Made by a program: the position numbers and the translations under genes | Origin: Microcoleus vaginatus PCC 9802 | GTDB taxonomy: Bacteria; Cyanobacteriota; Cyanobacteriia; Cyanobacteriales; Microcoleaceae | DNA length: 64,000 nt | Reading direction: 5' to 3' | Assembly (NCBI GenBank): GCA_022701275.1 | Contig: CP031740.1 | Location: 6,151,001 to 6,215,000 of the forward strand | Shown here: positions 26,410 through 35,324 of the stretch, one piece after another | Layout: every line of letters starts with the position of its first letter | Position numbering within the stretch: position 1 is the first letter of the stretch | Notes under the pieces: generated by a model | Told to the model about the DNA's origin: nothing | Seen by the model: only the letters and a program-made list of their open reading frames with translations | Databases searched by the model: none

Positions 26410-27591
26410 TTATTCAAGCGGAAAATCATCTCGCTGCTTTAACAATTCTAGCACGATCGGGTGAATGTCGTACCACAAAACAGCATTGCGATATTCCAAA
26501 ACATATAATCCATGCAGCAAGTCCAAAAACCCTTGTGCTTTCGGGTCAGCAGGTTTAAAATCTCTGTAAGTTGCTATCAACATCTCATAATCAGTTGTTC
26601 CTAAACGGGTATCAAAATCGATCCGCAATTTATTAATCGCTTCCTCAAACACCTCAGCATTAATTTTAATCCCAGCTTCTGGATTGCGTCGCACCAACCG
26701 CAAACAAATGCGGCAGCATTCGTTAGCAATTCTAATCAATTCTCGCAATACTCCACCGCTGTATGCGACAAGGTGATCGAGTGTTTCCGGTTCGATCAAT
26801 TCGCTTCCCAAGCGTTTAGCTAAAATCTCTTTCAATCTCGCCGCCGGTTCCGCCATTGCAACAGCATCAGCATTCCGGCTTTCCCCGCGTTTAAACAGCT
26901 TAGTTACTGGCATAAACACGACTTGATTGTTAGTTTCCGTTTCCACGGTAGCGGCCAAAGAGACATCTCGCAGCGCCGAAATAGGAGTTGTTAAAATTAT
27001 CCTAAAATTTGGCAAAAAAAGCGCTTTAATGTGTTCTTGATAAACTTGGCGAACTACACCTAAATCCAACTTGTCCAGGTCATCAATCACCACGATTATG
27101 TCTTTTTTCGCGCCTTCTCGAACTACGGCAGCAATCTGGTTAATTGTCGCAACCAAATCAGAAACTTTGCGAATAAACTCTTGTTTGATTTCCTCGCGAA
27201 TCGTCGCATCAGCTTTTAACTTGCCTTGAATCATCTTAAACAAGTTAAAACCCACCGATCCGCTGGCGCTCAATTCGTCAATTGTTGTTTTAGTTTTAGT
27301 GGCAAACCAGTTATAAAATGATTCTTTAATTGATTTTTTGATGGGAATTTGCTGTTTTTCGGCTGCATCCATCAACTGAACGGCGATCGCAAATAAAATA
27401 TTAATATGATTAACATCCGACATTTCGATCAAGTCGGAAATCGAGAAAAAGACTGTAAAATAGCGATCGTCCATCTGGCGACAGAACTCAGCCAACAGTG
27501 TAGACTTACCGCAGCCGCGATGTCCAGTAAAAATAATTTTACCGCTACCGGAAGGGTCATCTTCGACTAATTGCTCTAATTCTTCAAGCAC
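26410..27591 (-). CDS. P-loop NTPase, N-terminus separated by an in-frame TAG
   Basis: AAA-like/STAND-like ATPase of 393 codons from the nominal GTG at 27591. Walker A is GHRGCGKSTLL and Walker B is DIIVVIDDLDKLD, followed by sensor-like ILTTPISALRD and a C-terminal helical region. The same frame continues upstream to an ATG at 27702 (MSKILLESFRTAYANMEL), interrupted only by TAG at 27646-27648. CAG to TAG would be the simplest origin. The full gene would be 430 aa. It precedes the TPR partner on the same strand. The second locus of this type (54824-56155) has an intact NTPase with GHIGCGKST and VIVDNLDRLD. Confidence 0.85.
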   Translation of the reverse strand: MLEELEQLVEDDPSGSGKIIFTGHRGCGKSTLLAEFCRQMDDRYFTVFFSISDLIEMSDVNHINILFAIAVQLMDAAEKQQIPIKKSIKESFYNWFATKTKTTIDELSASGSVGFNLFKMIQGKLKADATIREEIKQEFIRKVSDLVATINQIAAVVREGAKKDIIVVIDDLDKLDLGVVRQVYQEHIKALFLPNFRIILTTPISALRDVSLAATVETETNNQVVFMPVTKLFKRGESRNADAVAMAEPAARLKEILAKRLGSELIEPETLDHLVAYSGGVLRELIRIANECCRICLRLVRRNPEAGIKINAEVFEEAINKLRIDFDTRLGTTDYEMLIATYRDFKPADPKAQGFLDLLHGLYVLEYRNAVLWYDIHPIVLELLKQRDDFPLE

Positions 27592-27702
27592 TTCTGTCCC
27601 GTATTCTACTCGGAAATTCTCGACTTCTTTCGCAGTTATCAGCGGCTATAACTCCATATTTGCATAAGCTGTCCGAAAGGATTCTAGTAATATTTTGGAC
27701 AT
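27592..27702 (-). pseudogene. Detached N-terminal segment of the NTPase
   Basis: In frame with the NTPase, ATG 27702 to the TAG at 27646-27648 gives 18 residues, then PLITAKEVENFRVEYGTE leads directly into the called start. The segment reads as natural protein and is colinear, so the TAG probably inactivates the normal start. If the TAG is read through or translation restarts at the GTG, the P-loop domain is still complete. Confidence 0.55.
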
Positions 27703-27824
27703 GGCACTCTGAGGCTATTATTTAATGTTATTCATGATTATAAGCTGTCTAGCATCTAAATTGTAGATTTTTTGGCGACCTCCCCGGCCCGCCCCACAAT
27801 AGTTTTCAAAGCCGGATAGCGCGC

Positions 27825-27895
27825 CTAGATCCCCTTAACAAGGGGGGGACAAGATTACCCAAAGTGAAGATTTTTAAGGGAGATTTAGGGGAAGA
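27825..27895. repeat. Single C/G hairpin repeat copy
   Basis: GATCCCCTTAACAAGGGGGG followed further on by AAGGGAGATTTAGGGG is a degenerate relative of the array at 26137-26292. It flanks the NTPase gene on its other side. Confidence 0.5.
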
Positions 27896-27932
27896 TGAAT
27901 CTGAGGTGAAATGTTTAATGTTTAATTAATTC

Positions 27933-29690
27933 CTACTTCCAGCCCAACCACCGCAACAAAGGCACAACTAAATAATGACTAACTCCCAAACAAAGCCCGA
28001 TCGCACTTCCCAACAAACCAAAGAACACAATTGAGCCCCAAACTTGCAGCCAGCCGAAGGTAACGTTAGACAGTGACAAAATCCCAAAGAAACTCCCCGG
28101 AAAAATGTTCCAAGCATTCAGCAACAGAAACATTCCCGTAGAGAAAACAGCCACTACCAAAGCGTGAACTAATTGATGGCTCCGCAAACCCATTCCCACA
28201 GTCAAAGAGGCGATCGCAAAAGCTCCCAAAATAACCCCCTGCACACCACTAGAAGCTGTTGCTTCCATCCAGCACAAACCCGCCAACAAATAACCCTGAG
28301 CTCCCATCAATCCAGACAGCCAATACTGTTTTTGCTGGCGAAAACTCCCCGCATCCGTCAAACCGATCGCAGTTCCGAACCCCGCAAACCCAAACAGCAG
28401 CACTTCCGGCCCGACAGCGAAAGTCATGTTAGGCATTAATTGCTGCAAACCTTCATTCAGAAAACTGGCAATTTCCGGGCCTAGAGGCGAAGCATAACCC
28501 AAAACCAAACCGCCGAGCGCCCCCGCACTTCCACCAACGGCACCCAGCACCATTTCCCAGCCTGTATCCAGAGAAGCTACCACGATTTGAGCGATCGCGC
28601 CGAACACAAAACCAGTCAGGCTGACAGTTTTTTGTGCCCCCGCCACCACTACTTGCCGGCAGAATTCTAAAATAGCTTGACCCGCAGGGGCGATCGCAAT
28701 TTTGCCGTTACTCCTAGCATAAATCTCCTGCAAACGCGCCCGAACATCGCCAGCCGTCGCCGGACGCTGCTGCACGTTCGATCGCACCATATCGTCCAAC
28801 AAATTCGCCAAAGCCGGACTCACAGATACAATGTGCCGCCACCGCAATTCTCCCGTCATCGGATCTTCAATTTCCGCCGGATACTTCCCCGTCAGCAAGT
28901 GAATGCAAGTCCGCCCCAGGGCATAAAAATCCGTCGCCGGCACCACACCGCCGCCCACAATTTGTTCCGGGGGACTGTACCCAGGCGAAATCAACCGCGT
29001 CGAACTCGGAGAATCTTTCCCCACCGATTCGACACCGCCCATTTGTTTAACTCCCCCAAAGTCGATCGTCACCAATTGCAGTCCGCCCAAACCCTTGCTT
29101 AGCAAAACTTGGGGCGATTCCGGGTCTCGCAGCATCAAATTTGAGGGTTTAATGTCGCGGTGAATAATTTGACACCTGTGCAACTCCTCTAAAATTTCCA
29201 CAGCTTGACTCAGCCAACTAAACACCCATTCCTGCGGACATCCTTGAGGGTGCTCGTCGAGAACCTCTTCTAAAGTTTTGCCGTGAATCTTTTCCATTAC
29301 CAAACAAGGCAGCCGCTTCGCCGCAGGATTTCCCTCCCCGCCTGCAAAATTTTGCGTTTGGACGTGAAAATAACCGTCAGGCTCGACTCTCGGGACGCCT
29401 GGGTGCCGCAAACGTGCCAAAACCCAAGCTTCTTGCTCGAACAGCTTCAGGGCTTTCGCGGAAGTTTCGAGCAACACTTTCAGGACGCGCTCGGTTTGAG
29501 TTTCTGTGTCCCAGACTGTGAAAATTGCTGCAAAACCCCCGGAACCGAGGCTTTCTACAGGCACGTAGCGATTTTTTAGTCGCAGGGGAGCCCCGCAACT
29601 ATGACAAAAATTGTTGCCCCAAGTCTGAGGGTAGGGCCTTGGGCAATCTGGATTGATGCAATGAACGGCTTTTGAAGGGGGGTGAGGCAC
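27933..29690 (-). CDS. Serine/threonine protein kinase with N-terminal 4-Cys motif and membrane tail
   Basis: Eukaryotic-type kinase, 585 aa. The N-terminus has a zinc-ribbon-like C11/C16...C29/C32 motif, the 4-Cys class typical of cyanobacterial Ser/Thr kinases. The kinase domain shows the Gly loop GSGGFAAIF, VLKVL with the ATP-binding Lys, catalytic HRDIKPSNLML and metal-binding DFGG, ending around residue 340. The C-terminal 240 residues contain several hydrophobic segments (for example TGFVFGAIAQIVVASL, GMFLLLNAWNIF, VFFGLLGSAIGLCLGV), so it is membrane-bound. Divergent from rbcL. No substrate evident. Confidence 0.93.
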   Translation of the reverse strand: MPHPPSKAVHCINPDCPRPYPQTWGNNFCHSCGAPLRLKNRYVPVESLGSGGFAAIFTVWDTETQTERVLKVLLETSAKALKLFEQEAWVLARLRHPGVPRVEPDGYFHVQTQNFAGGEGNPAAKRLPCLVMEKIHGKTLEEVLDEHPQGCPQEWVFSWLSQAVEILEELHRCQIIHRDIKPSNLMLRDPESPQVLLSKGLGGLQLVTIDFGGVKQMGGVESVGKDSPSSTRLISPGYSPPEQIVGGGVVPATDFYALGRTCIHLLTGKYPAEIEDPMTGELRWRHIVSVSPALANLLDDMVRSNVQQRPATAGDVRARLQEIYARSNGKIAIAPAGQAILEFCRQVVVAGAQKTVSLTGFVFGAIAQIVVASLDTGWEMVLGAVGGSAGALGGLVLGYASPLGPEIASFLNEGLQQLMPNMTFAVGPEVLLFGFAGFGTAIGLTDAGSFRQQKQYWLSGLMGAQGYLLAGLCWMEATASSGVQGVILGAFAIASLTVGMGLRSHQLVHALVVAVFSTGMFLLLNAWNIFPGSFFGILSLSNVTFGWLQVWGSIVFFGLLGSAIGLCLGVSHYLVVPLLRWLGWK

Positions 29691-30319
29691 AACCAGAGTA
29701 AAAATGGGGCTAAATATCCATACTAGACTTACGCGCAGCTAACGCAGGAACCCGGTTTTCAGCGAGGTTAAATGGCTGTAACGACGGATTTGGTTTGAGA
29801 AACGAGCTTGCTCTTGCTGCACAAGTCCTGTCCATATTATGTGGTATGCTGTCGATTTTTGAGTTGACGGTCTGGAAGTCACGGCATTTTAGATTTTAGA
29901 TTTTGGATTTTGGATTTTAGATTGCATACTGGATTGCTGTTGAGATCGATCTCAACAGCAATCCACAACTTTAGGTATTTCTAACTACTTAGCCCTGGCT
30001 CATTACTCGTTACTAATTCTGATTTTTAAGTATTAAATTCTTTACATAAACCGTATTTATCCGCTGTTCGGCTCGCTGCACCATATCTTTCGAGCGAGCG
30101 AAATTCCTCGCCGCTGTGCGATCCCCAACCTTTCCTCCTGCATCCTTCGCCGCTGGCTTTTCATAAGATATGTTACAAATATTTGCCTAATGTAAAGCAA
30201 AATAAATAATACTTATGATGATTAAAAGAATATTAAAATCTGAGAGCGCCATTTTATTGATATATTTTTAACAGCCCCCGATCGGGCAAAAAAATTAAGC
30301 GAATACTAGGAAGCGAGAT
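29691..30319. other. Divergent intergenic region upstream of rbcL
   Basis: About 630 bases carrying the promoters of the kinase gene and rbcL. It contains a heptamer run (TTTTAGA/TTTTGGA units at about 29885-29922), a 34-base perfect palindrome (29931-29964) and a CCCGATCGGG palindrome about 35 bases before rbcL. The AT-rich stretch 30200-30270 is the most promoter-like part, but no box could be assigned safely. Confidence 0.55.
29931..29964. promoter_or_regulatory. 34-base perfect palindrome in the kinase-rbcL divergent region
   Basis: GGATTGCTGTTGAGATC is followed immediately by its exact reverse complement, with no loop bases, centred on GATCGATC. It lies about 355 bases before rbcL and 240 before the kinase start, and no T-run follows. 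It could be an operator dyad, a cruciform site or the trace of a mobile repeat. Confidence 0.5.
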
Positions 30320-31750
30320 ATGGCTTACGCGCAAACCCAAACTCAATCAAAGGCTGGGTATAAAGCCGGAGTTCAAGACTATAAACTAACGTATTACACG
30401 CCGGACTACACCCCAAAGGATACAGATGTTTTGGCGGCTTTCCGGGTAACACCGCAGCCGGGAGTACCCCCTGAAGAAGCAGGCGCTGCTGTAGCTGCTG
30501 AATCTTCCACAGGTACATGGACAACTGTGTGGACTGACCTCCTGACCGACCTCGACCGCTACAAAGGTCGCTGCTACGACATCGAGCCAGTTCCCGGTGA
30601 AGACAACCAGTACATCTGCTTCATTGCCTATCCTTTGGATTTGTTTGAAGAAGGTTCCGTCACCAACTTGCTGACCTCTTTGGTCGGTAACGTGTTCGGT
30701 TTCAAAGCTCTGCGCGCTCTGCGGTTGGAAGACTTGCGGATTCCCATTGCTTACTTGAAAACCTTCCAAGGCCCTCCTCACGGTATTACCGTTGAGCGGG
30801 ACAAATTGAACAAGTACGGTCGTCCTTTGCTGGGCTGTACAATTAAACCCAAATTGGGTCTGTCTGCTAAGAACTACGGCCGTGCCGTTTACGAAGTTCT
30901 GCGCGGCGGTTTGGACTTCACCAAAGACGACGAAAACATCAACTCACAACCGTTCATGCGCTGGCGCGATCGTTTCTTGTTCGTTCAAGAAGCTATTGAA
31001 AAAGCTCAAGCAGAAACCGGCGAAGTCAAGGGTCACTACCTCAACGTAACTGCCCCCACCTGCGAAGAAATGATGGAGCGGGCTGAGTTCGCTAAGGAAA
31101 TCAAAACCCCCATCATCATGCACGACTACCTGACAGGTGGTTTCACTGCTAACACCACCTTGGCTAAATGGTGCCGCCGCAATGGTATTTTGCTGCACAT
31201 CCACCGCGCCATGCACGCAGTTATCGACCGTCAGAAAAACCACGGTATCCACTTCCGCGTGCTTGCCAAGTGCTTGCGGATGTCCGGCGGCGACCACCTG
31301 CACTCCGGTACAGTTGTGGGCAAACTCGAAGGCGAAAAAGGCATCACGATGGGCTTCGTAGACTTGATGCGCGAAGACCACATCGAAGAAGACCGCAGCC
31401 GCGGTATTTACTTCACCCAAGATTGGGCTTCCATGCCCGGTGTCATGCCGGTTGCATCTGGTGGTATCCACATCTGGCACATGCCGGCTTTGGTGGAAAT
31501 CTTCGGCGACGACTCCTGCTTGCAGTTCGGCGGCGGCACCTTGGGCCACCCTTGGGGTAATGCACCTGGTGCAACTGCTAACCGCGTTGCTTTGGAAGCT
31601 TGCGTCCAAGCTCGTAACGAAGGTCGCAACTTGATGCGCGAAGGCGGCGACGTAATTCGCGAAGCTTGCAAATGGTCTCCTGAACTGGCTGTTGCTTGCG
31701 AACTCTGGAAAGAAATCAAGTTTGAGTTCGAGGCAATGGATACCGTTTGA
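30320..31750 (+). CDS. rbcL: RuBisCO large subunit (form IB)
   Basis: Carboxylates ribulose-1,5-bisphosphate in the carboxysome. The 476-aa protein begins [20 protein letters not shown]. Active-site elements are present: [13 protein letters not shown] (catalytic Lys), [17 protein letters not shown] (carbamylated Lys and metal ligands), MHAVIDR with its His, and loop 6 in [12 protein letters not shown]. An AGGAAG ribosome-binding site precedes ATG 30320. First gene of rbcL-rbcX-rbcS. Codon use is strongly biased to C-ending codons, in line with high expression. Confidence 0.99.
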   Translation: MAYAQTQTQSKAGYKAGVQDYKLTYYTPDYTPKDTDVLAAFRVTPQPGVPPEEAGAAVAAESSTGTWTTVWTDLLTDLDRYKGRCYDIEPVPGEDNQYICFIAYPLDLFEEGSVTNLLTSLVGNVFGFKALRALRLEDLRIPIAYLKTFQGPPHGITVERDKLNKYGRPLLGCTIKPKLGLSAKNYGRAVYEVLRGGLDFTKDDENINSQPFMRWRDRFLFVQEAIEKAQAETGEVKGHYLNVTAPTCEEMMERAEFAKEIKTPIIMHDYLTGGFTANTTLAKWCRRNGILLHIHRAMHAVIDRQKNHGIHFRVLAKCLRMSGGDHLHSGTVVGKLEGEKGITMGFVDLMREDHIEEDRSRGIYFTQDWASMPGVMPVASGGIHIWHMPALVEIFGDDSCLQFGGGTLGHPWGNAPGATANRVALEACVQARNEGRNLMREGGDVIREACKWSPELAVACELWKEIKFEFEAMDTV

Positions 31751-31783
31751 TGATTTTGGGTTTGAGAATTTAGGTTTTAGGTA

Positions 31784-31836
31784 GCAAACTTGCTGTGGAG
31801 TCTTTATCTTTGAAGAAGATTTACCAGTAAGTTTGC
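31784..31836 (+). promoter_or_regulatory. Intercistronic hairpin between rbcL and rbcX
   Basis: GCAAACTTGCTG (31784-31795) pairs with CAGTAAGTTTGC (31825-31836) over 12 positions with one G-U wobble. It is followed by short AAAATCTAAAATCC heptamer repeats. It may stabilise rbcL mRNA or attenuate rbcX expression. Confidence 0.45.
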
Positions 31837-31887
31837 ATCCAAAATCTAAAATCCAAAATCTAAAATTTGAGGGAGCTGGGGTCAAAA

Positions 31888-32298
31888 ATGGATCTCAAAC
31901 AAGTTGCGAAAGACACCGCTAAGGTGCTGGCAAGTTACCTAACCTATCAATCCGTGCGGGTTGTGGTCGCTCAGTTGAGCGAGACCAATCCTCCTGTGGC
32001 AATCTGGTTGAGCAACTTTTCCTCAACGGGCAAAATCCAAGATGGAGAAGCTTACATTCAAGAATTGTTGTTGGAAAATCAAGATTTGGGATTTCGGATC
32101 ATGACTGTGCGAGAATCTCTGGCCCAGGATGTGACAGATTTTTTGCCTGAAATGGTTCGCACTAACATTCAACAGGCGAATATGGAACACAGACGCCAGC
32201 ATTTAGAGCGAACTACGCAACTTAATTGGTCTGTTCCTAGCAGTAATCCTGAAACCTCAATTGATTCTGAACCGAATCTGGATAATTTGTCGAGTTAA
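31888..32298 (+). CDS. rbcX: RuBisCO assembly chaperone RbcX
   Basis: Homodimeric helical chaperone that binds the C-terminal tail of newly folded RbcL. I start it at ATG 31888 (MDLKQVAKDTAKVLASYLTY), behind a GGGAG site. A TTG at 31867 would add seven residues. The result is about 136 aa, with the conserved helix TYQSVRVVVAQLSETNPPVAIWL that forms the peptide groove and LLLENQDLGFRIMTVRE. It is located between rbcL and rbcS, as in most beta-cyanobacteria. Confidence 0.97.
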   Translation: MDLKQVAKDTAKVLASYLTYQSVRVVVAQLSETNPPVAIWLSNFSSTGKIQDGEAYIQELLLENQDLGFRIMTVRESLAQDVTDFLPEMVRTNIQQANMEHRRQHLERTTQLNWSVPSSNPETSIDSEPNLDNLSS

Positions 32299-32343
32299 TC
32301 GATCGACAAGTGCGATCGAACACACACCTTAGAGATACAAAAA

Positions 32344-32679
32344 ATGAAGACTTTACCTAAAGAGCGTCGTTACGAAACTCTGTCCTATTTGCCCCCCCTG
32401 ACAGACGCGCAAATTGCCAAGCAACTCCAGTACATCCTGGATCAAGGCTACATTCCCGGCGTAGAATTCAACGAAACCTCTGCCGCTGAAATGCGCTACT
32501 GGACTCTGTGGAAGTTGCCTTTGTTTGGTGCTCGCAGCGTCCAAGAAATCATGACAGAAGTTCAAGCTTGCCGTCAAGATAATCCTAGTTGCTACATCCG
32601 CGTCATGGGTTTTGACAACGTGAAGCAGTGCCAAGTGCTCAGCTTCATCGTGCACAAGCCTAACACCAGAGGCTACTAA
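32344..32679 (+). CDS. rbcS: RuBisCO small subunit
   Basis: Caps the L8 core of form IB RuBisCO. 111 aa, begins [24 protein letters not shown], with the conserved [22 protein letters not shown] and [15 protein letters not shown]. Length is typical. Last gene of the operon, followed by a strong terminator. Confidence 0.99.
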   Translation: MKTLPKERRYETLSYLPPLTDAQIAKQLQYILDQGYIPGVEFNETSAAEMRYWTLWKLPLFGARSVQEIMTEVQACRQDNPSCYIRVMGFDNVKQCQVLSFIVHKPNTRGY

Positions 32680-32730
32680 AAAGTATTGGCTGACTAATCT
32701 AAATTTTAGGTTAACAGTCATTGCAGATTG

Positions 32731-32761
32731 GAGGCGGGGAATTTTCCCTGCCTCTTTTTTT
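32731..32761 (+). terminator. Rho-independent terminator of the rbcLXS operon
   Basis: GAGGCGGGGAA pairs with TTCCCTGCCTC (11 positions, one wobble) around a two-base loop, followed by seven or more T. It overlaps the end of the convergent minus-strand gene. Confidence 0.9.
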
Positions 32762-33398
32762 ATAGTTTGCAAATAGCTTTTAACACTTGCAGCAACAAAA
32801 TTGAAGAGTCGGACTCCATCAGGTTTAGCAAAGGCATTAACTGATAGGTTTGCTTATTGCCCCCCTGAATATTGACGAACTGATAGTGCATTCCGTTTGT
32901 TGTCAAGTCCCAGATTGTATCCTGATATTTTAAATTTTGATAAGCATAGGTTAGCAATTGGGATAAACCCATCAATGCGTTGATTCCAGAATTTTTACTT
33001 TCAATGATCAAAACAAAAAAATATGTATGGCTTCTGATGGGTTTTATCCTGTTGACTGCTAAGATATCAAATCTTCCTTTAATGATAGTATCTTCATCTT
33101 CAATGCTAATTTCGGCGAGGTCTTGTTCTAAACTAATTTTAATCGGGCGGCGGTAGAAGCCAGCCAATCGCATTAAGGGAAAGGTAGTCAGAGCTTTTAC
33201 CAGTCCTTCAGAAACTCGATCCGTTGAAATGTAGTCATCGAAGTCCTCCCTAATTTGTGTAACTTCCTGCTGTTCGTGTTCTGTTAGATCTTCAAGGGAT
33301 AACAGAGAGGTAAATGAGTTAGTGTAGTGCTTTTCAAAGCCGAAAAGACGGTGTACTTCTGATAACGTTAGGTTTTTGGCATTAATAGTTGTCTTCAT
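32760..33398 (-). CDS. Predicted PD-(D/E)XK-type nuclease, 212 aa
   Basis: Helical N-terminus (residues 1-90) followed by GRFDILAV, then FFVLIIESKNSG and a Gln-bearing helix (GLSQLLTYAYQNL). An Asp on one strand, an ExK on the next and then a Q-x-L-x-Y helix is the PD-(D/E)XK nuclease arrangement, as in many cyanobacterial type I restriction subunit R-like small proteins. Function in restriction or defence is inferred. No methylase or specificity gene is adjacent. It converges on rbcS, and its stop overlaps the rbc terminator T-run. Confidence 0.75.
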   Translation of the reverse strand: MKTTINAKNLTLSEVHRLFGFEKHYTNSFTSLLSLEDLTEHEQQEVTQIREDFDDYISTDRVSEGLVKALTTFPLMRLAGFYRRPIKISLEQDLAEISIEDEDTIIKGRFDILAVNRIKPIRSHTYFFVLIIESKNSGINALMGLSQLLTYAYQNLKYQDTIWDLTTNGMHYQFVNIQGGNKQTYQLMPLLNLMESDSSILLLQVLKAICKL

Positions 33399-33465
33399 CT
33401 TTTAATAGTTATTAAAGTTTTAGTTAAAATTTTAACATAGACATTGCGGTAGTCCACTTACACCA

Positions 33466-33590
33466 TTCTTAGGAACAGGCAAGATGCCTGTTCCACAACA
33501 TATCAAGTTTCTTGTGGGGTAGGCTGGAGAGTCGGCCCATGTTCTTAGGAACAGGCATCTTGCCTGTTCCACAACATATCAAGTTTCTTG
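33466..33590. repeat. Two 49-base repeats whose hairpin loops are mutually inverted
   Basis: Copies at 33466-33514 and 33542-33590 are identical except for the five loop bases between GGAACAGGC and GCCTGTTCC. These read AAGAT in one copy and ATCTT, the exact reverse complement, in the other. Flanks (TTCTTA before, ACAACATATCAAGTTTCTTG after) are in the same orientation in both. Confidence 0.9.
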
Positions 33591-33602
33591 GTGACAACAA
33601 AC

Positions 33603-33836
33603 CTAATCTATCCTTTCCATCACAATCCCATCAACTATTTCATAACCCCAATTAAAATGTCGATTGGCTAACTGCTGGGCCATGTCATATTCCCCCAAAT
33701 TGCAGAGTTCAACTAACATTTGATATGCTTCATCTCTTTCTCGCTGCCACCTTTCCCCCCGCAGTTTTTCTCTCTCTTCCTCAGAAGGATTGGGTCGCTC
33801 TTCTCCCAGCGGATTGATATCGCTAATTCCTTTCAT
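33603..33836 (-). CDS. Hypothetical protein, 77 aa, with NWGYEIVDG tail
   Basis: Highly charged helical small protein (EEEREKLRGERWQRERDEAYQMLVELCNLGEYDMAQQLANRHF) ending NWGYEIVDGIVMERID. The last 15 residues match the end of its upstream neighbour (DWGYEIVDGEIVESIPF). It lies 10 bases after that neighbour's stop on the same strand, so the two are likely cotranscribed. Function unknown. Confidence 0.6.
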   Translation of the reverse strand: MKGISDINPLGEERPNPSEEEREKLRGERWQRERDEAYQMLVELCNLGEYDMAQQLANRHFNWGYEIVDGIVMERID

Positions 33837-33846
33837 ATCAGCCTTA

Positions 33847-35070
33847 TTAAAAAGGGATAGATTCGACTATTTCGCCGTCAACTATTTCGTAGCCCCAGTC
33901 GGGGTTTGCAGCGATTTGTTTTTCAACTATACTTCGGCCGAGAGGAGTTTTGTAAGCTTTTTGCAAAGAGGAAATACTGGGGATTTCGGCGGCGGTTGGT
34001 GGCTCTTTTAGTTCGATGTTGGGCGGTTCAGGAACTATTTCACATAGGGATTGATTTAAGGCAAATTGAGGTGCGATCGCCCCTAATTTTCGCATTACGC
34101 TATCCTTGGTGATTTGAGGTTTTTCGTTGAAGGAAGAGGGCAGATATGGTGTGTCAACTCCCTGCTGTTTTGCTTTGAGTGCATCATCGGCAAGGCGATC
34201 GCACTTTCGCAAAAATCCCTCCCACAAATCTTTGCCCAAAACCGGGTTTCTCAAATCAGCACGCGCTTTAGAGACTGCTGCTTCTAGCGGTTCGCCTTTG
34301 TGTACGTAATACTGAATTCGCTCTTCTTCAAAGGCAGGATAAGGCACTTCCGGTTCGATTTCCCAATCTCGCTTAACTTTCTGACTTTCTCCTAAAGGAA
34401 TTCCGGCGATAAAGTCCTCCCAAAAACTCGAAGTTAAGCCTTTTGTCATGCGGTCAATAATTTTAAATGCCCATCCAGAAGGATCGCCAAACCCTAAATT
34501 ACGTTCTTTGGCATATTCTTCTAAAGCTCGCTGAAAGTTCTGCAGTTCTTCTTGGGAATTCCAAGGGCCGCTAAATCGGTAATTCGGGGTGACAGCAACG
34601 GCTATTTGCTGGCGGGGTTGACCCCAAAATTTGTCTGTTTTAACTGCATGATCTGGGGGTGATGTTTCGGAGATTATTTCTACAGGGCGATTGTTGTTTT
34701 CGCGGCTTGTCTGTGTTATGAGATCGGCAGGATTTGGTGTCCAAAAGTTATTAAGTTTTTCCTCGAAAGCGTCAATGTCGGCCCAGAGTTCTAGGGTGTC
34801 CGTGTTGGGATTTGTTAATTTTTCTTTTAGGAGCGATCGCACTTTGAGCAGGCGTCTCGCGAGTTCTTGTTCTTCGTGATTTAAACCGGTGGCTTTTTCA
34901 ATTTCGCTGCTGTTGGTTTTTACCCATTCGCCGGAGTTGGACTTTTGTGATTGCCATTGAAATAATTGGCAAATAAAAATACTCGCCGCGACTCCGCCGG
35001 TAATTGTGGCAAGTTTGGGATAGTAGATGGCGGGGTTTCCTAGATTTCCTAAAAATATTCCTATTTTCAT
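33847..35070 (-). CDS. Replication-protein-like winged-helix protein, 407 aa
   Basis: The N-terminal region (residues 15-95: YYPKLATITGGVAASIFICQ followed by a QWQSQKSNSGEWVKTNSSEIEKATGL segment and a charged helix) has the pattern of the DnaD/phage replication-organizer wHTH found in mobile elements. Such proteins begin with a target-as-only-cell-type sentence of this form, a Lys/Trp-rich turn and then an EIEKxTGL recognition helix. The middle and C-terminal parts are not recognised, except the terminal DWGYEIVDGEIVE motif shared with the next gene. No integrase or plasmid genes are nearby. Element origin is inferred. Confidence 0.65.
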   Translation of the reverse strand: MKIGIFLGNLGNPAIYYPKLATITGGVAASIFICQLFQWQSQKSNSGEWVKTNSSEIEKATGLNHEEQELARRLLKVRSLLKEKLTNPNTDTLELWADIDAFEEKLNNFWTPNPADLITQTSRENNNRPVEIISETSPPDHAVKTDKFWGQPRQQIAVAVTPNYRFSGPWNSQEELQNFQRALEEYAKERNLGFGDPSGWAFKIIDRMTKGLTSSFWEDFIAGIPLGESQKVKRDWEIEPEVPYPAFEEERIQYYVHKGEPLEAAVSKARADLRNPVLGKDLWEGFLRKCDRLADDALKAKQQGVDTPYLPSSFNEKPQITKDSVMRKLGAIAPQFALNQSLCEIVPEPPNIELKEPPTAAEIPSISSLQKAYKTPLGRSIVEKQIAANPDWGYEIVDGEIVESIPF

Positions 35071-35324
35071 TTTGTATATTCTTAATTCCCTTTAATCTTA
35101 GGGTGATTATTGGCCCAGCTTAGCTTGAATTCTAGGGGGCGCATCGGGGCAGCTTACCTCGACTAAACTAGCATGGAGAAACTTAAGATTTTCTTTAAGC
35201 TTCTGTCTATTCCTGACTGAATGGAGTTTCTAGAGTAAAAACGGGGATCGCTTATTCGATCGCCTGATTGACAGGACTGAGTTAAACGTAATAATAAATT
35301 ATTTACTGTAGAGCTTCTGCCAAA

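Noticed and set aside
30944-31885. 313-codon open frame antisense to rbcL
   Set aside because: It is a shadow of the strongly biased rbcL codons; it has no recognisable motif and rbcL is certain.
33466-33590. CRISPR-like repeat pair
   Set aside because: Two copies only, with a 27-base gap and no further units.
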